Source: Psococerastis gibbosa
Taxonomy: Eukaryota > Arthropoda > Insecta > Psocodea > Psocidae
NCBI GenBank assembly: GCA_963971405.1
Contig: OZ020489.1
Coordinates: 17,324,290 to 17,388,289 of the forward strand
Direction: 5' to 3'
Length of the DNA: 64,000 nt
Shown: piece after piece, positions 23,699 to 34,507 of the stretch
How the letters are laid out: each line of letters begins with the position of its first letter
Numbering within the stretch: position 1 is the stretch's first letter
Notes under the pieces: generated by a model
Databases searched by the model: none
Seen by the model: only the letters and a program-made list of their open reading frames with translations
What the model was told of the DNA's origin: nothing
Position numbers and translations under genes: made by a program

Positions 23699-24739
23699 AT
23701 TGCAACTCGAGAAGAAGACATCGATGTACAGTATGTAAAAACATTGTGGTGACCACCTACACTGGAAATAAGGCTGTGACCGGTAGAAACTTCAAGACCA
23801 GGGCCCCCCAAAATATTTTTTCATGGCTAAGGCTTAAAACCCCACTGAAAGAATCTATACCTCCGTACGTGCCTGTTCCTGACTACAGTGTACCTACCTA
23901 TGCATGAACCTCAGTTATGTATTTTATGTATGAATTCCGGGAGGCGTACATAAACAATAGATGAGTACCGGTACATTCTTTGTACATGACATGTAATATT
24001 AATAGAATACCTGTACTGTATATGCTGATAAACCGGTAATACAAAATAGCACATAAATCAAAATGCGTCGGTCCGATAAAAATTTTAACTTGCTTTTCTC
24101 AAATCAATACCTACTTAAAAAACCTACAAATGCTACAATCAAACTATTTTACAACTTTATAATTATGTTTCGTAGGCCTACTTCTAAAAATGTGTGTACC
24201 TACGCGGTATTTTGATTTTGTTTCCCATTTTACATTCAAGTTAAATGCTAAAATATGATATTTATATAATACCTACAATATAATAATAATCTTTATTTTT
24301 TCTTTAAGTACAACAGTTACAATTTAATTACATTTGGAAGGGGAGCCCAAAGGACAAGTCCCGTGCTGGGCCCCCCTTTTACAAAAGTTAAAGTGAAATA
24401 TAATAAATTTACAATCTATAATCGTTACTATTAGATTTAATGAAAAGAAATAAATAAATAAAATAAAATAAAAGGAATCAAACAAGATAATAATATAGCA
24501 AACAATAATAAAATGCAAGACAAAGAGTAATATGAGGTATAGTGTGAATATTTTAGAATAAATATTATATATATACTGTACACACATCCACTCATATACA
24601 TATATATATATATATACATATTATATCTTTTTGGGTGAGTAGTTTGCAAACCTCTGTGACCTTATATGACTCCTTCCCCAGTTTGTTATGGGGTGAAGAA
24701 AAGGGTATCGAAGCCAATTTTTTTTTTTTTTTTTTTTTT

Positions 24740-24905
24740 TAAGGATTAATCGCATACAAACAATTTAATGAATGTATCCGATTGAACTTTTCAGTCGCCT
24801 CTGTAGGTTATTACCCGTGATGAGTACGACACGTCTCCGATTGCATGGCGTGTAAGGACTCGCACAAGTGCAAGCACGTTACCACCTGGCCATCGAAGTC
24901 GATAA
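24740..24905 (+). repeat. dispersed GCGATTAA repeat
   Basis: Shares GGATTAATCGCATACAAACA, GTATCCGATTGA, AGTCGCCTCTGTAGGTTA and the GCGAGTC/CACAAGT block with copies near 36655-36790, 39505-39640, 39905-40030 and 57060-57225. A T(23) run directly precedes this copy. Element class is unknown. Confidence 0.6.
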
Positions 24906-25072
24906 ATAATTGGCCCGATGGCGCACCATAAGCAGTCTCTATATACTCCAAAGTACTGTACGTGCGGCCAACAGCCCTGCCCCTGCCTACAGTCTAAAAA
25001 AAGTATGCAGTATGCGGAACGAAAAAATAACTGCGCATGTTGCAAATGCATCGTATATCACAAGTACGCATA

Positions 25073-25216
25073 GGCGGTGTTTCCACATAAATCAATCATC
25101 AATGACTAATATGGTTTTGACGTGGTAGCAGAATTTTTAGTATGTCTTTATAAATGTCTGCTAAACCTTCAATTTCACATTTCTCATTGACGATTGACGT
25201 ATGTGGAAACACCGCC
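25073..25216. mobile_element. GGCGG foldback MITE, 144 bp
   Basis: Ends GGCGGTGTTTCCACAT and ATGTGGAAACACCGCC are perfect inverses, with ATA on both sides. It carries GACGTGGTAGCAGA internally. It lies about 350 bp upstream of the phosphatase gene start. Confidence 0.8.
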
Positions 25217-25563
25217 ATACAAAGCATGCAGAAGCATACATTCATGATTCATGGTATAAAAATATGAGTACATGAATATTACAGCTGTATAGTAGGCCTA
25301 TGCAGTAACAAAATAAATAGGAAGAAAACTTCATACGACATAATAAGAACAATATAAATGTTACAATATAAAACTTTGATATGTTTTGGCGCCAATTAGT
25401 ACCCATTGTGCCACGACACTCTAAAACTTTAATCTCCTGCCACGAAGTAATAAACGTATCTTCTGCCCCTGTTCTGCCTCAAAATATCCACCTTATCTTT
25501 TTATCTTTTATATTAACTGAAGGATATCATTATCAGTAGTGTGTCAAAAAATAATTCCGTAGT

Positions 25564-28500
25564 ATGTTGATAACTCGTTTTATGTCAAGCACATTGAGCT
25601 GGAGGGCCTGTTTCAAATCAAATCGTCTGCTTCAACAGTACAAAATGGCCAAACAGTTAAGTAGTAGTCCAGTGTGTCTAAGTTCTGTTAACATGATCAA
25701 AGTGAAGCCTGTAACTCATGTCATCTTCGACATGGACGGGCTCTTATTGGGTATGTATATTTTCATTAGTCTAAGCTCAGTTTTAAGTGTGTACAATTAT
25801 TTATTTTTGATTGTTATCGTCCCAAAGATTGGTATGACAATAGGCTAGTAATATTTTTGAATTGGGGTTGCTAGATGAAAACTTTCTGTTAATTTTACTG
25901 ATAAGTTAAAATAGTGTTTGGAAAAGAATTGACCGCGGTCTCTTCTCTAAGGAAAACTTCACGTGGCAGCGCTTGTTGATATGATATGGTGAAGTGATAT
26001 GGCTCCGGACAGACAGACTGCTTTACTGTCTCATAATATTATCTTGACCCGGTAAGTAGTAATTGCTGAAGTAGCACGACGTTTTGAAGGGTGGGTTAGT
26101 AGCTAAGTAGAACAGTAATTATGAAAATTTTTAAAACACTCAATAGCAAGCTTGCTTCTTACCGACAAGTCTAGATGTATTGGAAATGCTCTACGAATAT
26201 TTTTTATAGACTTGTAGACGTAGCCTAACAATTTATGGTTACCTTGGGAGTCCCAAGTTGGGACACCTTACCTAAAGAATTTAATTCGAGGATAACCTGT
26301 AAGGAAAGCCCTTATAACGTCCTCGCGTTTGATTTTGTTGATTAGATACCGTGCATCTTTACGAGGTTATCAGGCAAGAGATTCTCGCTGAATTTGGGCA
26401 CGAGTACGACTTCCAAAGAAATATTGCTTCACAGGGACTACTAAGTCAAGAAGTTGCGAAAAGGATAGTTGAAGAGTTCGACCTGCCCATTACTCCTGAG
26501 CAATATCAGGAGAGACATATTCGACTTGCTTCACAAATTTTTGCTAATGCCAAACTTTTGCCAGGTAGCCCTGAAACGGGCTTCCCATGTTACAGTGGTT
26601 AAATTACTGAGGAAGTTGTGATATCAATTTTCTTCCTCTTCCTGCGAGTAATAGATGGCGCATAATTTATATTTGAATCACGGCCGGGATTTTAGCCTCA
26701 CACATTTTTATTTTTATTTTTTTATTTTTCAACGTGACGGGGCGCGTCGGTGTTATAACTCAAGACCCTCGTGAACCAATTGTTAGTGCTAGCAACGAGA
26801 CGGAAGGGGACTTTAATTATTAGATACCAGTGGTATATATCAGCATTAAAAATTAAAATGACTTCTTATTTTGGTATTAAGCCGCCTGTGTTTTCATGTT
26901 TTTCTCAGCAATACCATCATCGCATCAATTGTTATGAGCGCACGGGCCTTTAGCATTGAATTGGAGTAACCAAACAAATTTGCTCTACCCTGTAAGTTGT
27001 CACCCCATAATGTGTGTTGTCTATCATACACTGGTGTAACTATGAATTTGGGGCACTTACGCAATCCAATAAAAGGGGCCCAATTGTTCCCTGAAAGGTT
27101 TGCAAAAAATTGGGGGGTCCAAGTTCTAGTTGTGCCGGTGTCATCATATTAACCCTACTAACCCGCTTATTCTTTGTAGACACGGAAATCATTTACGAAA
27201 AAATTATTAATCAAATTGTTGTCAGCTATGGAAAAGAGTATACCCGAGATATCAGGTTAGCAGTTCTTGGTACTACAGAGCAAATGACTGGAAAAACCGT
27301 AGTTGAACTTTGTGGACTGCCCATTCCTGTTGAAGAATTTTTGCAGAAGTTCAGAGCTTTGCAAAAAGAAGAACTTGGAAAAGCTGGGCTATTGGAAGGT
27401 AATGTATATCTATCCGTTTTGTTGATGTTTTCCCTCTGCAACCCGAGCACGAAGTTAACTTATTTTTGTGGTTAAAAAAAACAAAATTATAAATAAATAA
27501 ATAATAAATTATAATAATAAATCAATAATAGAACTTTGCATTAAAAAAGAAAAAAAAAAGAAAAAGAAAAGAAAGGTAGGTACATTTTTAACCCCGGCAG
27601 TAAATAGGGCTCTGAAATTGAATATACCAGACTAGTAGAATGGCCATCCACGCCTCAGGCAATCAACGATTCTGCGGTGGTGACCCTGAGTAATCGGGTG
27701 GTTTCCGCCATGAGCCCACTACGGCCAAATCAATGTTATCTACCCGAGACTAAGACAATCTACAATTCCCGCAATTATTTTGACCCAAGATCAAGTCAGC
27801 AGTTGAAAATTTCAAACCTGGTCCTTTCACGACGATTTGACAATTACCACCTACGTTTGCCAGCTTATCAGCCATGTTTAGCTCATGGTTATGAGCCATC
27901 TATTATATTTTATTATCTTTGGAATATACTACAAAATAATACTCAGCATTTTAAAATCAGTAGTTAGTGAAGAGTATGTTAATAAGAATAATGATATAAA
28001 TTCAGAGCCCTAGTATTAAGGCGCCCTTTCCACCGACCGGCTAGAGCTATTTACAAAAACAGTGACGTGGTAGCAGACATTCAAGACTTAGGCGGGGTTT
28101 CCACCGACCTCGCATTGCAGAATTGACGGAAATGTTTATTTTCCTCTATGCCATAGTTAAAATGTATCAATGATCATACGGTAAAATCACAAACAAACAA
28201 ACTAAAATAAAAAATGGCGTCATGGGATATGTTAAGTACAAACATTTTAATAGATTTCTATAAAAAGAAAAATTCTAATTTCCGTCAATGTCATTTGCAT
28301 TCTGCAATGCGAGGTCGGTGCAAACGCCACCTAAGTCTTGAATGTCTGCTACCACGACACCGTTTTTGTAAATAGCCCTAGCCGGTCGGTGGAATGGGCG
28401 CCTTAGTTAAGTTGGCACCTCGTGCTCGGACCTGCACAGAAGTGTGTTTACGGATATGGACTGACAGTTCTATTTACCCGTAAATACGCTTTAAAGGACT

Positions 28501-31500
28501 TGAATAAACATATTATCAGCGTTATCAAGCGTGAGATTTCATCGAGGCCACTTTTCTTGTAATACCATCACCGGCAACGAGTATATTGTATATTGGTTAA
28601 AGATAGCACTTTTAGTCGTTAGTAATTAGTAAATACTTCCTGTTTTTTTTCTAATCATAATTGAATTCGACTACGGTTATATTTTTTAGTACCTACTTCA
28701 ACCTGCTGGGATTAAAAATGTATCCATGACAATTTTAAAATGGAGAGTGCTATTCTAAATGGTTTTGTCTCCATTTTTAATCCCATGATTAATTTGATAC
28801 TAAAGAACGGAGTAGGCCCTCAGGTATCTACCAGAGATATCTGGCCTGTACTATAAAATTTAGTACAATACCTATTAAATAGGCCTAAGTCTTGGGGTAA
28901 AAATGTAAACAAAACAATTTAGAATAGTACTTTGCATCCTCAAATTATCTTGTTTTTCACATCTATATTTTTAATCCCAGGTTAAGATAAGAAACAATCA
29001 CTATAGTAGGCCTACAGCTAGTCAAAAACATATAGTTTGACAGTTTGTCACTGTTTTTCCTGAAGACGCCACATTCAAATTATATGACATGGGTGAAATT
29101 TTTGTTCTGTTATGCATGTTGTTGCACTTACACTGCCGGCAATGTAAGTCTAACTTACCTTTCGATAAATAATTGGATGTGAATAGTTTTTGGGTAACAT
29201 TTTCTTAAACCTCTGCGACCAGTCACTAACGTCCTCTGAACTTCCTTCCTTCCTATCATTCGCTTGACCTGACCTGTCTCACGCCTTTTTTTTGCTGATC
29301 AAAGAAGTCTTGGTGAATTTTCTCATAGTTATTATTACCCATTACTTCATAGTTCATTAGCCACACAACACCACTGGATGTAGTGTGGCTTGACCAGGCC
29401 CGCACCTAGGATTTAATTTGGGGGGGGGGGTTCAAGAACAATTTTTTTTATAAATGATAGGTTACATCCTTATTGATTTTAGTAGGCTAGTTTTAGCTAA
29501 AACTCTTACATTATTTATTATTTTTAAAAAAAATTAGGGGGGCCATGGCCCCCTTGCCCCCCCCCCCCCCCTTGGGTACGGGCGGGGGCTTGACTCGTAT
29601 CCCTACTTCGTTAAGTCGAGCTCACGCCAGTTTCTATATGACAAATCAAATATTCAGATCAAGCATAGCCTAAACTAGTTAACTAGTTAACTCATCTGAA
29701 CTTATGAAAAACTTAGTCATGCTGGGCGACCTTGACCTGCATGATGTTAATCAGCTGTGCCCTGTGTATGAAACTTTAACTTGCATGAAAAAATCTGTAA
29801 AGTTAAAAAAATTAGTGCAAATTTGGTATGGTTACCGGTTTTTAAAACATACATTTTTAAGATAAGCTTAGTGTTTTATCAGCGGTCATCTTAATTTTTT
29901 CGGAGATCGTAATAACAGAATGATCAGCAGTACAGAAGGGGTTCATTGCCGTTTGAGTATATAACCATCTTGCTTAAATTGATTGCCTTTTTCCCCTACT
30001 ACGTGTAAATAATGTTTTTTATGGATTTTTTTTTTTTTTGAAGGGTTATGAATTACATCTATTAATGCAATAAAATAGGTTTTCATAAACTGTCAAGTAG
30101 CCTATTAATTGGAGGTGGAGGGGCCGCTTTTGCTCCCGTGATTGGCTATGCCAGTGAATTGGCCCATATTTTCGGTTCGGTCCGGTTCAGTACCACCGGT
30201 AAACCAGTTTTTATTATTTTCCATGTCTTTTCGGGTCTGGTCCTGTTTGGGTCTGACTATCCTTGGTTAGATTGGATAATTATCCAGACCGATTCCTTCA
30301 AACTAATATCTTCTCGATCTTGGTGGCTTCCATTGTTAGCTTACCTAATCTGCTACCGGGAACAAATGGCATTTTCGGTTAATTTGTGATTAAAAAAAAA
30401 CTAACGTAATACGAAAATTTCCGAAAACTTTCTCTATAGGCTGATGTTAAATTTAAAAATTACAACACGTAGACCTACTTTACTGTTATTGATTTCCTCG
30501 GTATTTTTCTACCACTGTGCTTTGGGAGGCCCACAAGTCAGATAGTTTAATCTAGCCTAATTTATTTATATATGAATTCCCTATCTATGATAACCGTTGG
30601 ATATAGTCGTAGGTACAGATTTCCCCCAAAGGTATAGGTCAACTTTATTGTTTGCTCTTGAATCCTTATGAAGGCTTGGCATAACGCTCAATTCATTCGT
30701 TGAGGGGTACTGGGGTGCATAGAATAGATTGCGCCCAAGCATAAGCTAAATATTGCCGATAGTGGGCAAACGTAAGGGACAGTTGCCAAACTGTTGCGCA
30801 GACGTTATGAAAGCATGGTCGTTGCGCCTCATGTGCGGGAATCGTTGATTGCCCGAGACATCTTTATAGCTTGATTTTATTGTATTGGGCTTATAGCGAG
30901 AACCACATGAAAAAAAAACAGGGAATCGTTGATTTCTTGAAGTGTGGCTATCTTTCTACCCTGGGTAGTACCAATCTCAGACTACGAGTCGTCCTAAGTG
31001 TCTGAGAGCCAATCGCATTACTGAAGCGCTAAAAAGGTGCATTTTTACCATGTCATGCCCGCTAAAGACCGTAGCACAAGTTTGATTTTCTTAGTGCTTA
31101 AGGATCCATTTGAATAAATCCAACTGTCATGTAGGCGAACTAGCAGCAGCCAAGTTGCGGAACAAAATCACAACTAAAAATGTCAATTACCTAATTACCT
31201 TACCTTACATTTATTTGAGTTCTGGCTTCTTACAATGGTATGTGCGTTATTCCTTTCTAATATCTACTTTAGTTACATGTCAAGGAACCTAGGTTTTTAT
31301 GTTCATACGAGCCCTATTAAGAATTTACAGTAGATAATATTGGCTATAGCTTACTCTAGCCAATGCAAATAGAATATATAGAACAGGTTGTAGCATGCAG
31401 GCTGCAGGTGTGCGATTGACCTTGTTTACCAATTAACTGGTGATTCACATTACAGGTGCGGAAAGACTGGTTCGGCACCTGCATTCCAACAAAATACCAA

Positions 31501-32155
31501 TCGCCGTTGCGACCAGCAGCGGGAGCGAATCCGTCGCAGTAAAGACAAAGGATCATCAGCAAATATTTAGTCTGTTCCACCATATTGTGATCGGGAGTAC
31601 AGATCCTGAAGTAAAGAATGGCAAACCGGCCCCCGATATTTTCTTAGTATGCGCTAATCGTTTCGATGACAAGCCACCGTATGAAAAAGTAATTTCATTT
31701 CATTAGCATTTTATAATTTCGCCACTGAGTAAGGGTCGACACTGACCCTTAAACCAACTGGGGAACTTGGTTAAGTCAGGTCAAGTATGGAAGAGCGTAG
31801 TTGCAGAATATAATTAATATTTTGGAAAATAATTAACCATGGATGGTTGGAGGCACTCTTACATACTATTTATATTATATTACTATATTAATAGACATTA
31901 GAGAAACAGTAAAACATGATGATCTGGCTTGTACCAGTACTTTGAACATGCACTAAAGTATAGTTAAATTGTTGTTTTCAGTGCCTGGTATTTGAAGACG
32001 CGCCCAATGGAGTCACTGGAGCAGTTGCAGCTGGAATGCAGTCTGTGATGGTACCGGACGCTTCGTTACCAGAAGAACGAACGAAACACGCTACCCTAGT
32101 TCTTAAGTCTCTCTGTGATTTCCAACCTGAGCTTTTCGGCCTGCCACCTTTCTAA
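25564..32155 (+). CDS. pseudouridine-5'-phosphatase-like HAD hydrolase, alternative cap exons
   Basis: Cytosolic HAD-superfamily phosphatase similar along its length to human PUDP/HDHD1, which dephosphorylates pseudouridine 5'-phosphate, and to insect GS1-like proteins. Exons: 25564-25750, then either 26346-26564 (2a) or 27180-27398 (2b), then 31456-31688 and 31982-32155. All junctions are GT-AG, with phases 1,1,0. Motif I FDMDG is in exon 1. Motif II VATSSG and motif III Lys in GKPAPD are in exon 3. Motif IV FEDAPNG is in exon 4. The end [10 protein letters not shown] is typical of the family. Exon 2 encodes the helical cap. The first ATG is 25564, but 25645 (AAAATGG context, 243 residues per isoform) fits family length better. 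The 4-kb intron before exon 3 holds MITEs and a hAT-like element. Confidence 0.92.
26346..26564 (+). CDS. phosphatase cap exon 2a
   Basis: 219 bp between TTGATTAG and GTAGCC, entering and leaving in phase 1. It completes the Asp after LLL and encodes [17 protein letters not shown] through [10 protein letters not shown] to AKLLP plus the split Gly. This is the closer match to the PUDP cap pattern (ILAEFG/DLPIT/LLPG). It is 219 bp, exactly as long as 2b. Confidence 0.88.
27180..27398 (+). CDS. phosphatase cap exon 2b
   Basis: 219 bp between CTTTGTAG and GTAATG, same phases as 2a. It encodes [20 protein letters not shown] through [10 protein letters not shown] to AGLLE plus the split Gly. A hand alignment to 2a without gaps gives about 24 identities in 74 positions. 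The frame is intact and both splice sites are good. Joining exon 1 to 2b to exon 3 restores a full HAD protein just as 2a does. Confidence 0.85.
28020..28402. mobile_element. GGCGCC foldback MITE, outer of a nested pair
   Basis: Inverted ends GGCGCCCTTTCCACCGACC and its inverse, flanked by TAA and TTA. Arms carry GACGTGGTAGCAGACATTC. The element at 28091-28331 sits at its centre. Located in the phosphatase intron. Confidence 0.8.
28091..28331. mobile_element. GGCGG foldback MITE, inner of the pair
   Basis: Ends GGCGGGGTTTCCACCGACC and the inverse GGTCGGTGCAAACGCCACC. TTA lies to the left and TAA to the right. Removing it restores the palindromic centre GACTTAAGTC of the outer element, which is consistent with insertion at a TA. 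Confidence 0.75.
28700..28985. repeat. two short palindromes with TTTTTAATCCCA ends
   Basis: At about 28706-28790 and 28890-28985, each has arms of the GGGATTAAAAATG type. They resemble 8695-8787 and the cores of the 43490 and 54508 elements. They lie in the phosphatase intron and have no coding content. Confidence 0.5.
29395..29586. mobile_element. hAT-like G-tract element, 192 bp
   Basis: Left end CAGGCCCGCACC. The right end GGGTACGGGCGGG is its near inverse, with the last three bases changed. An exact 8-bp duplication GGCTTGAC lies at 29387-29394 and 29587-29594. It contains G10 and C14 runs. Confidence 0.85.
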
Positions 32156-32861
32156 GATTTTTCTAGCACATGTCTAGTCAAAATAATATGTATCGTTATA
32201 GCGTGTGCACACATTGGAAAATCACTATATTTTTTTATTGGATCTGCTGTAGTAGACTTACTACTTCGTTGTAAATTTAATCGTCAGATTGAAATTAAGA
32301 TTTTAACTTGAGAAATTATTATTTTTTGTTAATGAATTTTTAATAACCTATTGCATTGTAGGGCCTACTGATACATTGCACTATGTAGACTTATTACTCC
32401 TAAACTAATGAAACACGATTCAAACATATTGTTAGTTATGTTAATGTGTTATGGTTTTACTGCCACGAATATGTCATACAAACGAAAAAATACTTAGCAA
32501 GTTGAAAAAAAAAGTGTGTAATAAGAAGTCTGACAAACGTCCATTTAGTAGCAGAAAAAAAAACAGACTGCCGTTCTCGATCAAAAATTAGGTGGGGGAA
32601 ATTGTATAGTCTCGCCAATAACCCAGTTTCATTGTACATCCAAAAGTCTTCACTAACCTACTTCTGAAATCCTTAAATTTAATTGCCCTTGGAAATTTAA
32701 ATATATAGTCTTATTTTGATGTGTTAAAATAGTGACAAACATTATTTGATAATTCTAAAATGAAATAATTAGTTTATTAAACAATTAAGTTTAGGTAGGT
32801 TAACGACATTCCTGAACACTTTTCCAAAATAATATTGTCTTACTCTACCGCTCGGTTTCGG

Positions 32862-32867
32862 AATAAA
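32862..32867 (+). terminator. candidate polyadenylation signal, phosphatase gene
   Basis: Plus-strand AATAAA about 700 bp after the phosphatase stop. It sits 28 bp short of the minus-strand signal of NDUFA2, so the two 3' ends may nearly touch or overlap. Confidence 0.35.
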
Positions 32868-32895
32868 AACTTTTGACACAATGTTGCTAACTTAC

Positions 32896-32901
32896 TTTAT
32901 T
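32896..32901 (-). terminator. polyadenylation signal AATAAA, NDUFA2
   Basis: TTTATT on the plus strand, so AATAAA on the minus, about 18 bp after the NDUFA2 stop codon. This implies a very short 3' UTR. Confidence 0.6.
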
Positions 32902-32919
32902 TACAATATCCTACGAGAA

Positions 32920-33956
32920 TTAGCATTTTTTTGCTAGGGACTCTATCTGCTTCATCACGTCATCTGCGGATAAATTGGTCAGTGCAACACTGCTTTCCCT
33001 TCCTTGATCTGTAACGAAACGCACATGTTTATGAGATTTTTTAAACAAAAATGTAGCTTAGCCTCTATGTAAATTAATAATTAGTACCGACTGAAATGCG
33101 TTTTGAATTATGCTTACACAGAACTGTGAACAACAATTTTGGTAAATATTTGCAAAATAATTAATTAATTTTAGATAGACTGTCTTTATACTGTTTAAAC
33201 TTATAATGTTTCACTTCCTCGAAGTCAATAGAGAAACTCAGACCTGGATTTGAAAAGGTGAGCAAGGAGTGAGGGCCTTGAGAGGCACCGCCTGTATAGC
33301 ATGAGAGGTCTGAAGGTTGTTGAGGAAATGAATTGCATAAATATTACACATAGCAGCCTATTTGAAGTCCGTTCACGTACCTAATAATATTTAATACACA
33401 CTGCATAGTGGGCTATCTAAAAGTGCCAGAAGAGGGAGAACCAAGCACTTTCGTGCGGTCGGCATCACGCGAGCCTCTGAAATCTTTCCAACTATCCACT
33501 TTATTACAATGATAAATGACACCGGCAACTCGGGCGTATCGAATTGTCCTTGTGTACCTGGCCTAATGGTCACTACCGATAATAAAATTCCAACTAATAT
33601 ATTTTTTTCTCACTCCGATGGATGTCAATTACCGATCAGGGCAAAAAATCAACTAGTTTTAGATAATTACATAATGCTTACCGTATCTAGCCCACAATTT
33701 TGGCTGAACTCCTGAGCATTCGCGAATTAAAATTGGAAATTTCGGATTGTTTTGCTTCAGACATACATAGTGCTTTTCCACAAACTCCCTGAAATATAGA
33801 ATATACCATTTATTAAACCACCCACATGTATTGCACATATACATAGAATTCTTTCTAATGGCTTACTTACCTCACGCCTTGACTTGGAGCAGATTTCTGG
33901 CATAAATGGATTCTTATTTCTCTTAAAATCGGCCCCAATTTTATAGACCTCGCCAT
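32920..33956 (-). CDS. NDUFA2: NADH dehydrogenase 1 alpha subcomplex subunit 2
   Basis: Accessory subunit of respiratory complex I (the B8 subunit), with a thioredoxin-like fold on the matrix arm. Coding exons in transcript order are 33871-33956, 33682-33788 and 32920-33008, giving 93 residues (human about 99). Exon 1 encodes [20 protein letters not shown] then KSAPSQGV. Exon 2 carries the family signature [20 protein letters not shown] then [16 protein letters not shown]. Exon 3 has [16 protein letters not shown]. Splice sites are GT-AG (donors GTAAGT and GTAAGC). Only one Cys of the pair seen in some orthologues precedes QKS (HLCQ), with the second in REC. The gene is head-to-head with PARL and convergent with the phosphatase gene. 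Identification is by residue pattern and is strong. Confidence 0.96.
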
Positions 33957-34507
33957 TTTGTCTTCTGCTGCAGGTGGAAGTAGACGGATGGTGACACGTC
34001 TAATAATGTAAAATATAAACAAATCTGGCAAACATTAACATTTAATTTACATCGAAGTACTACAAATAATATATTTTAATAATTAATTTAGTATGAAAAT
34101 AAGCAAGCATTGTTAATTGTAATGGCATTTTACACGTCTTCGTCAGTTCTAATTAATAATATACACCGACTGTAAGTAAATTAACTCCTGCTTATCAGTT
34201 TAGCCTGCCAATCGAAATAAACAGACTGGCATCCCTATGCTTATCCATAGGATGCAATATTTCAGACCTTTGTGATTATTTAGTATATATTTATTGTATG
34301 AGTGTACCGTAGTTAGGATTTTCTTGGACAACGTACCTAGCAATAAATTAGCATGATTGAATTGAATTGAAAATATCCCATGCCTATAAATTGCCTTAAT
34401 CACTTAAGAGGAAGCTGGCTGTTGACATTAGCCATCTCTGTATCACCCCTATTTTGGCATATAAATGTTGTGCGCGGAAAATTCCATACTCACATAAAGT
34501 ACGGTAA
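33957..34507. promoter_or_regulatory. candidate bidirectional promoter, NDUFA2/PARL
   Basis: About 550 bp separates the two divergent start codons. No clear TATA box, CpG-rich block or known motif was identified by eye. If the PARL ATG lies in a second exon (an acceptor-like TTATGTTTCAG overlaps it), the true promoter gap is smaller. The bidirectional role is inferred from geometry only. Confidence 0.35.

Larger units (their letters stand above)
7412..25563. other. 18-kb gene-poor, repeat-dominated region
   Basis: No recognisable gene on either strand apart from the two unrecognised frames listed (9847-10260 and 16940-17071). The rest is AT-rich single-copy-looking DNA and the listed hAT-like elements, MITEs, SINEs and LINE ends. 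Short tandem or homopolymer tracts include T(24) at 10874-10897, (AATG)n at about 14882-14925, two 18-bp repeats at 16900-16935, two 20-bp repeats at 19806-19845, T(23) at 24718-24740 and (TA)n at 24598-24616. Confidence 0.5.
32156..32919. other. convergent 3' intergenic region
   Basis: Lies between the stop codons of the phosphatase gene (+) and NDUFA2 (-). No exon or clear repeat was seen. It probably holds the phosphatase 3' UTR. Confidence 0.5.

Noticed and set aside
27180-27398. Exon 2b as a pseudo-exon
   Set aside because: Its frame, phases, length and both splice sites are intact, which is unlikely for a decaying copy at this divergence. It is kept as a real alternative exon pending RNA evidence.
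30138-30389. 83-residue frame in the phosphatase intron
   Set aside because: No recognised domain and no splice signals that fit the gene's phase. It is likely chance.
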